Made by a program: the position numbers and the translations under genes. Source: Calditrichota bacterium (GTDB lineage: Bacteria; Zhuqueibacterota; Zhuqueibacteria; Thermofontimicrobiales; Thermofontimicrobiaceae). From it: a DNA stretch of 64,000 nt. Location: NCBI GenBank assembly GCA_013152715.1, contig JAADFU010000002.1, positions 22,738-86,737 of the forward strand. Reading direction: 5' to 3'. Each line of letters opens with the position of its first letter. Position 1 is the first letter of the stretch. The notes under the pieces are model-generated. The model had not been told where the DNA came from, did no database searches, and worked only from the letters and a program-made list of their open reading frames with translations. Shown piece after piece: positions 9,173 through 21,693 of this stretch.

Positions 9173-9719
9173 TGTGCAAATTAAGCTCGAAAAAAATCGA
9201 TGGCTATCAGCACCAGAAAACGGCAAAGTTAAATGCAACTGTTATCCACAATCAAAAATGAGAGAGTCGACTTTTTTATTGATTAATTGTCTAAAAAATA
9301 AGTCATTCTCTTCTGCAATTCTTATCGACATTTTACCCACATTCCCGCATCATTTTCCAAAACAAGGTGTGCATAACTCACGATTTTTTTGTGACAATAT
9401 TTTTAATCCACAATACCCTATGCTTTATTCACAATGAGTTCACAAACAAACAGATGTTATCAACAGTCAATGATTTTTTTAGCAGGCTATTTCTATTGTA
9501 TTTCTTTGACGAAAATTGAGGTTATCCACCTTACCCACATCTCTATTACAATAACTAATTTTTTATCTCTCTATTATTATATTTATTAAAAACAAAACTT
9601 CAAAACAATGTTAATCTATCCAAAAAGAAAAAAATTCATTGATAATCTTGAAAATATTTATTATATTAATTGATACTATTTTCAGGTGAGAAAGTAAAGT
9701 AATTTACAAGGAGATGAAC
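9173..9719. other. oriC: Putative oriC: DnaA-box cluster plus AT-rich unwinding element
   Basis: This is a 547-base non-coding gap between dnaA and dnaN. Matches to TTATNCACA lie at 9242-9250 (TTATCCACA), 9368-9376 (minus strand, TTATGCACA) and 9425-9433 (TTATTCACA). One-mismatch boxes lie at 9322-9330, 9333-9341, 9404-9412, 9457-9465, 9522-9530 and 9531-9539. An AT-rich tract of about 140 bases (9541-9680) follows the boxes and is the likely duplex-unwinding element. Box density is much higher than upstream of dnaA. Leading-strand-like gene orientation on both sides supports an origin. Short reading frames here have no family resemblance. Confidence 0.82.
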
Positions 9720-10853
9720 ATGCACTTTACCGTTAACAGAAGTGTGATGCAAAAAGGTCTTCAAAAAGTTGTCGGCGTTATTCCGACGAAGACGACCATT
9801 CCTATTTTAGAAAATGTTCTGCTGGAATTACAGGAAAACAAACTGAAATTGACCGGTACAGATTTAGAAATTTGCACAGCAACGGAAATCAGCGTCAATG
9901 GCGAGGTTGATGGTGCGTGTGCTATTCCGGCAAAATCTTTCAATGAAATTCTTCGTGAACTTCCGGATATTCCCATTGACGTAGAATTGAACGATCAGAG
10001 CAAGGTGACCATCAAAACGCCAAATGGTACTTACAAACTAAGCAGTCAACCTCGGGAAGAATATCCGCGAATCGAATTAGAAGAGAGTGAAAACCAGATT
10101 GAGATTGAAGCGAATATCTTGGCACGAATGGTGGATAAGACAATTTTTGCCGTCTCTACCGACGAGTTGCGCGTTATTTTGATGTCCGTCTATTTCCAAT
10201 TTATGGAAGATGAATTTCGCTGTGTGGCAACCGACGGCCATCGGTTGGTTCGATTTGTCAATTACAAAATCAAATCACCCGATTTTATCAAAAACGTGCT
10301 TGTTCCCACTAAGGCGCTGTCTCTTTTCTTGCGCAACATTGACGCCCTGGAGCAACCTGATAAGACTAAAGTAAATCTTTCCATTGGAGAAAATCACATT
10401 GTTTTTAAATTTGAAGATACATTCATCTATTCGAAATTGGTTGAAGGCGAGTATCCGAAATATGAAAATGTGATTCCCCTTGACAATGACAAAAAATTGA
10501 TTGTAGCAAAAGACGAACTGATAGCTGCGGCAAAACGCGTATCGATTTTTTCCAATTCGTTTACTCATCAGATAAAATTTATGATCCAAGGCAATAAAAT
10601 GGATATCAGCTCCAAAGATGCAGAATTTGGTGGAGAAGGGAACGAGCAAATCGATGTAACATTTGACGGCGATAGCCTCGAAGTTGCTTATAACGGCGTT
10701 TATATTCTCGATTTGTTAAGACATGTCGATACAGATGACGTTGTTTTTAAGTTGAAAGATTCTGTTAGCGCCGCGATCATTCAGCCGTCCGTGCAAATGG
10801 ACAACGAACAACTGACGATGCTGATTATGCCGATTCGTTTAAATGAAGGTTAA
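9720..10853 (+). CDS. dnaN: DNA polymerase III beta subunit (sliding clamp) DnaN
   Basis: DnaN is the ring-shaped processivity clamp of Pol III. The 377-aa product has the three-domain clamp length. Recognisable segments are FTVNRS at the start, IPILENVLLE, the LTGTDLEI strand, CVATDGHRLVRF in domain 2 and the C-terminal LTMLIMPIRL. The ATG at 9720 is chosen over the one at 9714. AAGGAG ends at 9713, directly abutting the first ATG but 6 bases from the second, and the family N-terminus is M-x-F-T-V. Confidence 0.97.
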   Translation: MHFTVNRSVMQKGLQKVVGVIPTKTTIPILENVLLELQENKLKLTGTDLEICTATEISVNGEVDGACAIPAKSFNEILRELPDIPIDVELNDQSKVTIKTPNGTYKLSSQPREEYPRIELEESENQIEIEANILARMVDKTIFAVSTDELRVILMSVYFQFMEDEFRCVATDGHRLVRFVNYKIKSPDFIKNVLVPTKALSLFLRNIDALEQPDKTKVNLSIGENHIVFKFEDTFIYSKLVEGEYPKYENVIPLDNDKKLIVAKDELIAAAKRVSIFSNSFTHQIKFMIQGNKMDISSKDAEFGGEGNEQIDVTFDGDSLEVAYNGVYILDLLRHVDTDDVVFKLKDSVSAAIIQPSVQMDNEQLTMLIMPIRLNEG

Positions 10854-10862
10854 TTTGCGCGC

Positions 10863-11983
10863 ATGAGAATTCATTCGCTTGAGTTAATAAATTTTCGCAA
10901 TTACCAGAAACAAGCTGTGCAATTCGGAAATGAAAAGAATTTTTTCATCGGAAAAAACGCACAGGGAAAAACGAATTTATTAGAAGCTATTCACTTATTA
11001 TGTCTGACAAAAAGTTTTCGCACCAGGCATAACAAAGAAGCAATTTCTTTTTCTACTGAGGAATTTATATTAAAGGGCAAATTTGAGTTAGACAACGGAA
11101 ATCCGCAACGGATAGTATTAACTTATTCACGAAAGGAAGGAAAGCAGCTTTCGATTAATAGGAAACGAGTCAATCGACTTGCAGAATTTGTCGGCAATTT
11201 GCCAGTAGTAATTTCGTCTCCTGATGAATATGAAATTACAATCGGTCCGCCACCTGAACGAAGAAAGTTTTTTGATATTTTAATATCACAAATTGATCGA
11301 CGCTATCTTCATTATTTAATAGAATATCTCCGGATTGTAAAACAAAAGAGTGCTATTTTCCAGCAGTGGAAACAGAAAAGGACAATTAATCCGAAAGTCA
11401 TTGAGCCCTGGAACGAGCGATTGGCTAATATCGGCGCGCAAGTTATTAATCGACGTCATCAATTTACAAGCAGACTTTCTCTGCATTTAAATCATATTTA
11501 CGCTTCCTTTACTCAATCCCGGGAGAAGCTGGAAATTTTATATCGGCCCAATCTGGCATATCAGGACTTGGCCGACATTCAAGCTGCTTTTGCAAAAGAA
11601 CTGAAAGAAAATTTGTCACGAGAAATTCAGCGCGGACTTTGTTTAATCGGACCGCATCGCGATGATTTTATTTTCAAAATTAACGGACATGAGCTTAAAA
11701 AATACGGCTCCCGCGGTCAACACAAGACAGTGTTGATCGCTCTGGCATTAGCGGAATTTGATTTGATATTTGAAGTCAAGAACGAAAAGCCGATTATTTT
11801 AATTGATGATTTGTTCTCCGAACTGGATAATGAACGAGAGGAATTAATTTTAAATAAATTAGCGAACACAGGCCAAATCTTTTTAACGGCTACTGAAATA
11901 CAGAGTAATATTAAAAATGAACAAGCCGCTTTTTTTGTCGTTGAAGATGGGAAAGTTATTCCGCAACGGGAGTTGTTGAAATA

Positions 11984-11984
<1 letters not shown>
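10863..11984 (+). CDS. recF: DNA replication and repair protein RecF
   Basis: RecF is an SMC/ABC-type ATPase that helps load RecA at single-strand gaps. The 373-aa protein has normal length. It shows Walker A IGKNAQGKTNLLEAI (about 29-43), LTKSFRT, the GPHRDDF segment, a signature region near GSRGQHKT, and Walker B ILIDDLFSELD near residue 316. It starts 9 bases after dnaN, and its stop overlaps the next ATG by one base, so translation is probably coupled. Confidence 0.96.
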
Positions 11985-14214
<2,230 letters not shown>

Positions 14215-14255
14215 CCGAAGGCTGAACAGATAATTTGGAGAGAAAACAGTAGCAG

Positions 14256-16682
14256 ATGAAAAGAGAAAAAGTTATTCCCATATTTATTGAAGAAGAAATG
14301 AAGGATTCCTACATTGATTATTCGATGTCGGTTATTGTCGCACGCGCTTTGCCGGATGTGAGAGACGGACTGAAACCTGTGCACCGGCGAGTGTTGTATG
14401 GGATGCATGAATTGGGTCTGCGGCCTAATTCTCAATTTAAAAAAAGCGCGCGTATCGTCGGTGAAGTTTTGGGTAAATATCATCCGCACGGAGACTCTGC
14501 GGTTTACGACACCATGGTGCGCATGGTGCAGAATTTTTCTCTACGCTACCCATTGGTGACCGGACAGGGAAATTTCGGTTCGGTGGACGGAGATGCGCCG
14601 GCAGCCATGCGTTACACCGAGGCAAAAATGGCTCCCATTGCCGAAGAACTTTTGCGAGATCTGGACAAAGATACAGTCGATTTTGCGCCTAATTTTGACG
14701 AAACGCTGAAGGAACCCACTGTTTTGCCTTCGGTGCTTCCTACGTTGTTAGTGAATGGTTCCTCGGGAATCGCCGTGGGAATGGCAACAAATATTCCGCC
14801 TCACAATCTGGGAGAAGTCGTTGATGCGTTGGCGGCTATGATTGATAATCCGGAAATTTCCATCGATGAATTGAAGGAATATGTGTTGGGACCTGATTTT
14901 CCGACCGGCGGCATAATTTATGGCCGCAGCGGAATCGATGAGGCCTATTTGACCGGCCGCGGTAAAGTTCTCATCCGCGCACTCGCAAATATTGAATCTG
15001 TGCGCAGCGGAAGGGAAAATATTATCATTACGGAAATTCCCTACATGGTCAATAAAGCGAATCTGATAGAAAAAATCGCTGCGCTGGTTAATGCAAAGAA
15101 ATTAGACGGGATCACCGAAATTCGCGACGAATCCGATAAAGATGGCATGAGAATCGTTCTGGAATTGCGTCGCGATGTCCAGCCGCACGTGATTCTCAAT
15201 CAGCTTTACAAACACACTCAGATGCAAGTGACTTTTGGTATCATTATGTTGGCGCTGGTTCACGGAGTGCCGAAAGTACTGAACCTGCAACAAATATTGA
15301 AATATTTCATTGAATTCCGGCATGGGATTGTGGTTCGGCGGACAAAATATGATCTGGCTAAAGCGGAAAAACGCGCGCATATTTTGGAAGGATTAAAAAT
15401 TGCGCTGGATAATATTGATGAAATTATTGCGTTGATAAAAAAATCGCGCAATCCGGAGACCGCGAAAGAAAATTTAATGAAAAGATTCAAGTTGTCCGAA
15501 ATTCAAGCGCAAGCGATTTTGGACATGCGTTTACAGCGATTGACCGGTTTGGAGCGCAAGAAAATCGAAGAAGAATATTTGGCGACGATCAAGTTAATCA
15601 ATAAATTGAAGGCAATTTTGGAAAGCAAGCAACTGCGGATGCAAATTATCAAGGATGAATTGAGCGAATTGAAGAAAAAATACAACGATGCCCGCCGCAC
15701 TGATATTATTGAAAAAATTGAAGAATTCTCCATTGAAGATATGATTGCGGAAGAAGACATGGTGATTACGATTTCTCATAATGGTTTCATCAAGCGATTT
15801 CCTGTTTCCGGTTTTCGCCGCCAATCAAGAGGGGGCACAGGATCTTCCGGCGCATCAACGCGGGCAGAAGATTTTCTCGAACATCTTTTCATTGCCTCGA
15901 CGCATCATTTTATTTTGATTTACACGGACAAAGGTCGTTGTTACTGGCTAAAAGTGCATGAAATTCCTCAGGCAGGCAAAGGGTCTCGTGGCAGATCAAT
16001 CGTAAATTTGATTGAAAAGCAGAAAGATGAAAACATTAGCGCTATCGTTAACGTTCGCGATTTTGACAACGAGCATTTTGTCATCATGGCGACAAAAAAA
16101 GGACTGGTGAAAAAAACAGTACTGTCCGCCTTTGGAAACCCCCGCCGCGGAGGCATTAATGCCATCACTATTCGCGAAGGAGACGATCTAATTACGGCGA
16201 AAATTACAGATGGCAATCACGATATTGTCCTGGGGACATTTCATGGCAAAGCGATTCGTTTTCATGAATCAGACGTCAGACCAATGGGGAGACAGGCTGC
16301 GGGAGTCACGGGAATTTCTCTGGCAAAAGATGATTTTGTTGTCGGTATGGTCACCGCGAAAAGAGGTTCAAATTTGCTCGTCGTGACTAAAAATGGTTAT
16401 GGAAAACGAACGCCGATCGATGATTATCGCGTGACTCGTAGAGGCGGCAAAGGCATCGTGACGGTAAAAATTACTGATAGGGTGGGGTCCATGATTACCA
16501 TTAAAGAAGTTCAAGACGACGACGATCTGATGATTATCACAACGAGCGGAAAAGTCATCCGACAAAGTGTAAAACAAATTCGTAAGATGGGAAGATCCAC
16601 ACAAGGAATTCGTTTAATTCGCCTTTCAAAAAATGACCAAATAGGCGACGTTGCGCGTATTGTCAAAGAGAATAACTATTAA
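14256..16682 (+). CDS. gyrA: DNA gyrase subunit A
   Basis: GyrA is the cleavage subunit that introduces negative supercoils with GyrB. The 808-aa protein has the winged-helix domain with the catalytic tyrosine in [10 protein letters not shown] (Y120). The quinolone pocket [10 protein letters not shown] has Ser81 and Asp85, the usual sensitive-type residues. The tower and coiled-coil region is followed by the C-terminal beta-pinwheel. A GyrA-box-like TRRGGKG (about 729) marks gyrase rather than topoisomerase IV. Confidence 0.96.
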   Translation: MKREKVIPIFIEEEMKDSYIDYSMSVIVARALPDVRDGLKPVHRRVLYGMHELGLRPNSQFKKSARIVGEVLGKYHPHGDSAVYDTMVRMVQNFSLRYPLVTGQGNFGSVDGDAPAAMRYTEAKMAPIAEELLRDLDKDTVDFAPNFDETLKEPTVLPSVLPTLLVNGSSGIAVGMATNIPPHNLGEVVDALAAMIDNPEISIDELKEYVLGPDFPTGGIIYGRSGIDEAYLTGRGKVLIRALANIESVRSGRENIIITEIPYMVNKANLIEKIAALVNAKKLDGITEIRDESDKDGMRIVLELRRDVQPHVILNQLYKHTQMQVTFGIIMLALVHGVPKVLNLQQILKYFIEFRHGIVVRRTKYDLAKAEKRAHILEGLKIALDNIDEIIALIKKSRNPETAKENLMKRFKLSEIQAQAILDMRLQRLTGLERKKIEEEYLATIKLINKLKAILESKQLRMQIIKDELSELKKKYNDARRTDIIEKIEEFSIEDMIAEEDMVITISHNGFIKRFPVSGFRRQSRGGTGSSGASTRAEDFLEHLFIASTHHFILIYTDKGRCYWLKVHEIPQAGKGSRGRSIVNLIEKQKDENISAIVNVRDFDNEHFVIMATKKGLVKKTVLSAFGNPRRGGINAITIREGDDLITAKITDGNHDIVLGTFHGKAIRFHESDVRPMGRQAAGVTGISLAKDDFVVGMVTAKRGSNLLVVTKNGYGKRTPIDDYRVTRRGGKGIVTVKITDRVGSMITIKEVQDDDDLMIITTSGKVIRQSVKQIRKMGRSTQGIRLIRLSKNDQIGDVARIVKENNY

Positions 16683-16728
16683 CTAAAGCGCATCTGCTCG
16701 GGCGACACCGGGAATTTGAGGATCGGAG

Positions 16729-18000
16729 ATGACAGCATCAATTGAGGAAACAGAAAAGAAACTACTTGCCGAGCGCGTTCAGGAAAGACTTATTGGCTCA
16801 AAAAACAGTGTTCTTTATTCTGATTTATTAAATGAAACGATACCGACTTTTTTAAAAAATTATCTGCAAAATTCAGTAAAAAGGATGGTTAATACGGAGG
16901 AGCCGGTACAATTTAAAAATTCAAAACGGTTTGATTTTGATCATCCAAAAATTAAGCAATTGCGAAATTCGCTGTTACAGGCATTTGAAGAAGTAACAAT
17001 TTTTCCGCGCGAGGAATTGATTGAGGCGATTAATAAAACTGTTCGTTTGCAATTTGATTTGATCGTTCGCCCCAGTACGACGTTAATGACAATATTTTAC
17101 CGTAATAAATCGGACCGCACAAAAAACGAAATATTGCAGATACTCGAAGCGCTACATGACGATCGCGTTTATCTGAATGAAGTTATTGCTAAAATAAAAG
17201 GTTTCGATCAGTTTCATGTCGTTGAAGCAGATTTTAGAAAATTGCTCACAGAGACTGAAACAGAAATCTACAAGGAAAAATTTTTAGACGTTTTTCTTTC
17301 AGAAGTAAAAACGTTCATCAAATTTTTAGGCATGATCCACGGCTTTAACAGTTGGGAAATAAAATTAGAGTTAGTTAAATTATTATTAGACGAAAGAAAT
17401 TTGAACGGCGTCGCACAAGCGTTTGCGCATTATCAGTCAAGCGCAATAGATATTGCTGATTTAAAGCATTTATTAGAATTATTTATCAAAGAAAAAGAGA
17501 ACGGGCCGGGGGGAAACGGCGGTGACGAAAGTGACAATTTTATCATGTATTCATCCACAAACCCGGACGTGAAAACTGAAAGGATCACTGTTGTGAATGG
17601 CCACACTGAACTTGACTCTACTTCTGCGAACAATCCACTAGTAGAACCCGTTGCTAATGAAAAAAGAAAGAGGGTTCAGATCATCAATAGCCACGATCAG
17701 GCTGATGATTGGATCATTGATCGCACTAAAATTGAACAACGCCCAGAAGGCCCGCTGGAACCGTTGGAAAAATTGATCGATGAGAAAAGCCGAAAATTTA
17801 TTGTTAAAAAGATTTTTGACCAGGACTGTTCGGCTTATGAAAATTTCATTTCCAGATTGAATGAAATTGATAATTGGAAAAATGCTAAAGAGGTGATCGA
17901 AATCGAGCTGCACCAACGTCACGTCATGCCTTTTTCCAGAGAAGCTTTACGATTGGGGGATTTAGCTTTTACAAGATATTTTCCGGAAAAACAAATTTAA
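16729..18000 (+). CDS. Uncharacterised 423-aa cytoplasmic protein
   Basis: The family is not recognised. The protein has no signal peptide and no membrane segment. Residues 1-255 look mostly helical and mildly charged. A glycine-rich acidic linker follows (GPGGNGGDESDN, about 262-273), then a low-complexity polar region, then a helical C-terminal domain (about 340-423). A GAGG ribosome site 7 bases before the ATG supports the start. It lies 46 bases after gyrA and 17 before the FecR-like gene and may be co-transcribed with them. It could be a lineage-specific regulatory or scaffold protein; nothing in the sequence fixes a function. Confidence 0.75.
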   Translation: MTASIEETEKKLLAERVQERLIGSKNSVLYSDLLNETIPTFLKNYLQNSVKRMVNTEEPVQFKNSKRFDFDHPKIKQLRNSLLQAFEEVTIFPREELIEAINKTVRLQFDLIVRPSTTLMTIFYRNKSDRTKNEILQILEALHDDRVYLNEVIAKIKGFDQFHVVEADFRKLLTETETEIYKEKFLDVFLSEVKTFIKFLGMIHGFNSWEIKLELVKLLLDERNLNGVAQAFAHYQSSAIDIADLKHLLELFIKEKENGPGGNGGDESDNFIMYSSTNPDVKTERITVVNGHTELDSTSANNPLVEPVANEKRKRVQIINSHDQADDWIIDRTKIEQRPEGPLEPLEKLIDEKSRKFIVKKIFDQDCSAYENFISRLNEIDNWKNAKEVIEIELHQRHVMPFSREALRLGDLAFTRYFPEKQI

Positions 18001-18017
18001 AATTTAAAGAGGTAATT

Positions 18018-18797
18018 ATGAGTAAAAATCCTTTCAATCGTTTGAATTTTGGTGGGGGATTGCTGATTGTTTTGTTGAGCAGTCTGCTAATCTTTTCTTT
18101 TGCCGGCGACAAAGAGAAATTTATGAGCAAAGAAAAAAAGGGGCTGATAACTTACAGCAATGGTCGCGTGCGTAAAAAACAGATCAATGCCGCAGAATGG
18201 AAGCCAGCAGCGGTAAATACCTCTGTTGTGAGCGGGGATAAAGTTCGCACTTACAAAAAGTCCAGAGCGGAATTGGAATTGATGAAATTAGATATTATTC
18301 GTATGGCTCCGGAGACGATCATCGATGTAGTTAAACTTTACGAAGAAACAAAAGACCAAAAAAAACAAACGCAAATTGCGCTACAGCAAGGGGATATCTG
18401 GGCAAAGATAAAAAAGAAAGGCAAAAATGCCAAATTTGACATCAATGCGCCGGTTGCCGTGGCGGCAATAACCGGAACTGTTCTGCGCATGAATGTGGAC
18501 GCTGATTCTTCGACCGAGCTGAAAGTTTACAACGGAGAAGTGCATATTACCAATGCGCCGGAAAAAACGAACCTCACGCCGCATTTTATCGGCGTATATG
18601 AAGTCCCCGGACCTCACGAAATCCCCGGACCGCACGAGGTTTCTGCGGAACAATGGGTTTACATTGTCAAAAACATGCAGAAAATCAAATTGGACAAAAA
18701 GGGGAAAGTGAAAGAAGTCGGTGATTTCAGTCTGAATGATAAAGACGAACAAACGGACTGGGTGAAGTGGAATCTGCAGCGAGATAAAATGAAATAG
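18018..18797 (+). CDS. FecR-domain envelope protein
   Basis: This 259-aa protein has an N-terminal hydrophobic segment (about 13-29, GLLIVLLSSLLIFSFA), probably a signal peptide or anchor, so it is likely periplasmic. The body matches the FecR beta-sandwich pattern: GLITYSNGRVRKKQ, VVSGDKVRTYKKSRAELEL, QQGDIWAKI, and the hallmark AAITGTVLRMNVDADSST-LKVYNGEV. A short internal duplication, VPGPHE-IPGPHE (about 198-209), comes from a 21-base tandem repeat. FecR domains in FCB genomes often occur outside iron-sigma systems, and no sigma factor is adjacent, so the role is open. Confidence 0.8.
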   Translation: MSKNPFNRLNFGGGLLIVLLSSLLIFSFAGDKEKFMSKEKKGLITYSNGRVRKKQINAAEWKPAAVNTSVVSGDKVRTYKKSRAELELMKLDIIRMAPETIIDVVKLYEETKDQKKQTQIALQQGDIWAKIKKKGKNAKFDINAPVAVAAITGTVLRMNVDADSSTELKVYNGEVHITNAPEKTNLTPHFIGVYEVPGPHEIPGPHEVSAEQWVYIVKNMQKIKLDKKGKVKEVGDFSLNDKDEQTDWVKWNLQRDKMK

Positions 18798-18816
18798 TTT
18801 TTTGTATTAGTGCGAG

Positions 18817-18859
18817 GCCGGATTTTCGTGCAAATCCGGCTTCTCATTCTTTTTTTTGT
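18817..18859. terminator. Terminator between convergent fecR-like and patatin genes
   Basis: A perfect 9-bp stem, GCCGGATTT/AAATCCGGC, with a 6-base loop (18817-18840) is followed by a T-rich tract to 18859. It ends the rightward transcript. The patatin-BamA stop lies just beyond, on the other strand. Confidence 0.85.
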
Positions 18860-18863
18860 AAAA

Positions 18864-21521
18864 CTAAAAATCAAACCCTGCGCTAAAATATGCCACTATT
18901 TTCCCTCTATTCGATCTACCGAGAGCGAAAGAAATAGGTCCAGCCGGAGTACTGACAGAAATTTGCGCGCCAACGCCTTGAACAAAATCTCTGGAACTAA
19001 TGTCCACGTAATTTTTCCACGTAGCGCCGATGTCGTACCTGGCGCTAACATAAAAATCGAACGGAAAACCAAATGGAAAGCGATAGCGATATTCGAGACT
19101 GCCTTCGATTAAATGCCTGCCGATGTTTTCACGCTCGTTAAGGCCGTAAAACGAAGACTCGCCGCCAAGGGAAAAGAATTCAAAAAAAGGCGTGGACAAA
19201 TCAGACGTCCCCCACAAAGTACGCAGATGAAAAGTATTCCTTTTGAGTGCTGTTGCAAAAAAGTCCAGAGATGAAAAAAGTTTAAAATAAGAGATCTGGC
19301 TATTCAAAATAGTTGCCGACGATAATTTGTATTGAAAAAAATAGTATTTTCCATTGTTGGGAAACGGATATTTATCCTGGGTATCGACGATAGATCGAAT
19401 TTCAATAGTTTTTATGTCGTAATTTGCTATCGGAAAGCCGTCTCCGTAAATGGGCGTCAGCGCAACTTGTTTGACAGACGAGATAATGGAAAAAATTCCT
19501 AATCGTTCGATTTGTTGTCCCAGAGAAATTGAAAACCCATTTTCGCGCTGGCGATACTCTCCCTGGACAGATGAGTTGTTGTACACAAAATAATCATTTT
19601 CCTGCAAAAAAGCGTAAATTGAATTTGTCAAAAAAGTATTCAAAATTCGATCAGATCTGTATTTGAATGAAAGCGATTTATCCCGAGCGCCATACTGAAC
19701 CTGAAAGGAGAGCGGATTGCTCAAACCAAGGAAGTTTTCTTCCGTCAACTCGATTAGCGTCTTATTTTTTCGTTCAAGATTGTAGCGATAGCTAAAACGA
19801 AAAATTGTAAACGCCTTTTCCTCAAGATTGATTTTTATTCGAGCTTGGTTATTCTCATCTTTGTTTACATCAATGGAAACAGTTTTAAATAGATTGGTAC
19901 TGTAAATATTATTTAGCCCTGTTTTTATTTTATTAATGTTAAAATAGTCACCGGATTTCAAAGGAAATTCCCGATAAATGACAAAATTTTTTGTACGGTT
20001 ATTGCCCGCGACGTCGATGGAAGAAATTTTTCCCTCGTCAACGCGGATAGTGAGCGTATCATGGCGTAGCACTACAGATGAAATGGTCATAAAACTGTAG
20101 CCGTGGTCGCGATAAAATTTAAGGACATCTCTGATATCGGCGACGGATCGTTTGTGGTTTATTGGCTTTTCCGGTTGGCTATGGATAAGTGGTCGCAAAA
20201 TTGAATCAGGAAAGACAATATTGTTGGAAAAGCGTACGCTGCGAAAAAGTGGGTTCAATTCCGTGAGCAAGTTTACACGCAATGTGTCCTGTCGTTCGAG
20301 GCATTTGGCTTCTATATTTTGAAAATAGCCGGTCTCATAAATTTTTCTCAAGCATAAGCGAACGTCGGACAAACGCCGCAAGGAAAGTGAATTTATCAGC
20401 GAATCGGTGAGAGAATTCACCGGTTCTGGCAACGCCTGTTTTTCTATTTTGATTTGAGAATAAACTTTATCGTCTTTGCTCGGCAACTCTTTTTGGAGAA
20501 TGAGTTTTTTAATTTGAGAAATTTTTTGCCGCGCGGCAAATTCTCCCATTTGTATCAACTCGTCAGCGAACTGAAAATTATCAGATTTAAAATTTTGCAA
20601 CTTTGGCTGAATGAGCACATCCGCCCGTTTTCTTTGGCGTCTGTTTTTTTCTTGCTGCATGATAGTCGTCACCTGATCCGCCATCTTCCAGGGCACGTTC
20701 AGTTGATCGGGTTCATTTAAATCAGAAGTGGTATCAATCGCTAAAATGATATCCACATTATATTTGGCGACTTCGTCAACAGGAATGTTGTTCACCAGCC
20801 CGCCGTCCGCGAGCAGTTCGCCATTCAAGGGGACAGGCGCAAAAAGCAAAGGAATCGCTGAAGAGGCTTTCATGGCAATGGCAAGACTGCCGTTTTTTAG
20901 AAGCACTTTTTTGCCGGACAAAAGATCGCAGGCCACGGCGCGGAATGGGATAGGAAGCTGATCAAAATCAGAATCGGATTGAAAATCGGCGCCGATGGTC
21001 AAATTCGTGAGCATGGAAATGAGTCTTTGTCCGGGCGTAATCGCTTTTGGTAAATCAATCTTCAATCCTTTGAAACGGATTTGGAGAATTGTTTTGCTTC
21101 GTTCTTGTTTTTGTCCGATAAAGAGTTGGGTTCTCGGCGGCTTATCGGACATAATGTGACGCCATTCTGCGTTGTGCGCTATTTTTTCAATTTCCGCCGC
21201 TGAATAGCCGGCGGCATAAAGTCCGCCGACGATGCTTCCCATGCTGGCGCCGACGATAAAGTCGATGGGGATATTGTTCTCCTCAAATACTTTTAAGGCG
21301 CCGATTTGGGCAAACCCTCTGGCGCCTCCCCCGCTGAGGGCGAGACCTATTCGCGGTCGGTGAAGTTTTTTGTGAGGAATAAAACACGCCGGAGGTTTTT
21401 CGACGCGATCAAAAGTAAGCTTAATGAAAAACGAATCCGATGCCGTTTGTCCCAATGCAGAAGAAAAGTAAATTAGCACGATAATCAATGCTAAATAAAA
21501 GCGAAAGTCGGTTTTTGTCAT
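18864..21521 (-). CDS. Patatin-like phospholipase fused to POTRA/BamA-type outer-membrane barrel
   Basis: This 885-aa protein starts with a signal peptide (about 1-24, ending SSALG). The patatin domain (about 55-330) has the oxyanion loop SGGGARGFAQIG, nucleophile elbow GASMG, and the catalytic Asp in DGGLVNN. A POTRA-like segment (about 420-560) and a C-terminal BamA/surface-antigen 16-strand-like barrel ending in F (…FSAGFDF) follow. The arrangement resembles type Vd (PlpD-like) autotransporters, in which the lipase is carried with its own barrel. It should reside in the outer membrane. It is convergent with the FecR-like gene and divergent from bioY. Confidence 0.9.
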   Translation of the reverse strand: MTKTDFRFYLALIIVLIYFSSALGQTASDSFFIKLTFDRVEKPPACFIPHKKLHRPRIGLALSGGGARGFAQIGALKVFEENNIPIDFIVGASMGSIVGGLYAAGYSAAEIEKIAHNAEWRHIMSDKPPRTQLFIGQKQERSKTILQIRFKGLKIDLPKAITPGQRLISMLTNLTIGADFQSDSDFDQLPIPFRAVACDLLSGKKVLLKNGSLAIAMKASSAIPLLFAPVPLNGELLADGGLVNNIPVDEVAKYNVDIILAIDTTSDLNEPDQLNVPWKMADQVTTIMQQEKNRRQRKRADVLIQPKLQNFKSDNFQFADELIQMGEFAARQKISQIKKLILQKELPSKDDKVYSQIKIEKQALPEPVNSLTDSLINSLSLRRLSDVRLCLRKIYETGYFQNIEAKCLERQDTLRVNLLTELNPLFRSVRFSNNIVFPDSILRPLIHSQPEKPINHKRSVADIRDVLKFYRDHGYSFMTISSVVLRHDTLTIRVDEGKISSIDVAGNNRTKNFVIYREFPLKSGDYFNINKIKTGLNNIYSTNLFKTVSIDVNKDENNQARIKINLEEKAFTIFRFSYRYNLERKNKTLIELTEENFLGLSNPLSFQVQYGARDKSLSFKYRSDRILNTFLTNSIYAFLQENDYFVYNNSSVQGEYRQRENGFSISLGQQIERLGIFSIISSVKQVALTPIYGDGFPIANYDIKTIEIRSIVDTQDKYPFPNNGKYYFFQYKLSSATILNSQISYFKLFSSLDFFATALKRNTFHLRTLWGTSDLSTPFFEFFSLGGESSFYGLNERENIGRHLIEGSLEYRYRFPFGFPFDFYVSARYDIGATWKNYVDISSRDFVQGVGAQISVSTPAGPISFALGRSNRGKIVAYFSAGFDF

Positions 21522-21629
21522 GGCCTAAATTTTGAAGTAAATGATAGGTTCTTGATAGTCAGCGGCATTATGCCTTTGTACTTCAAAACAATTAATAAGT
21601 TCAAAAAAGAGCGTGGGCAAAAAATAGAA

Positions 21630-21658
21630 TTGACTTTGACAGATTTTTTTTGTAATTT
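21630..21658 (+). promoter_or_regulatory. bioY promoter
   Basis: TTGACT (21630-21635), a 17-base spacer and TAATTT (21653-21658) lie 35 bases upstream of the bioY ATG. Bases 21629-21651 are identical to the putative dnaA promoter core at 7465-7487. Confidence 0.6.
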
Positions 21659-21693
21659 TATTCTAATTTTATTTTTATGGTAAAGATTAACAA

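Noticed and set aside
9174..9437. Open frame of 87 codons after dnaA
   Set aside because: It runs through the DnaA-box cluster, has no ribosome site and resembles no family; the stretch is better explained as oriC.
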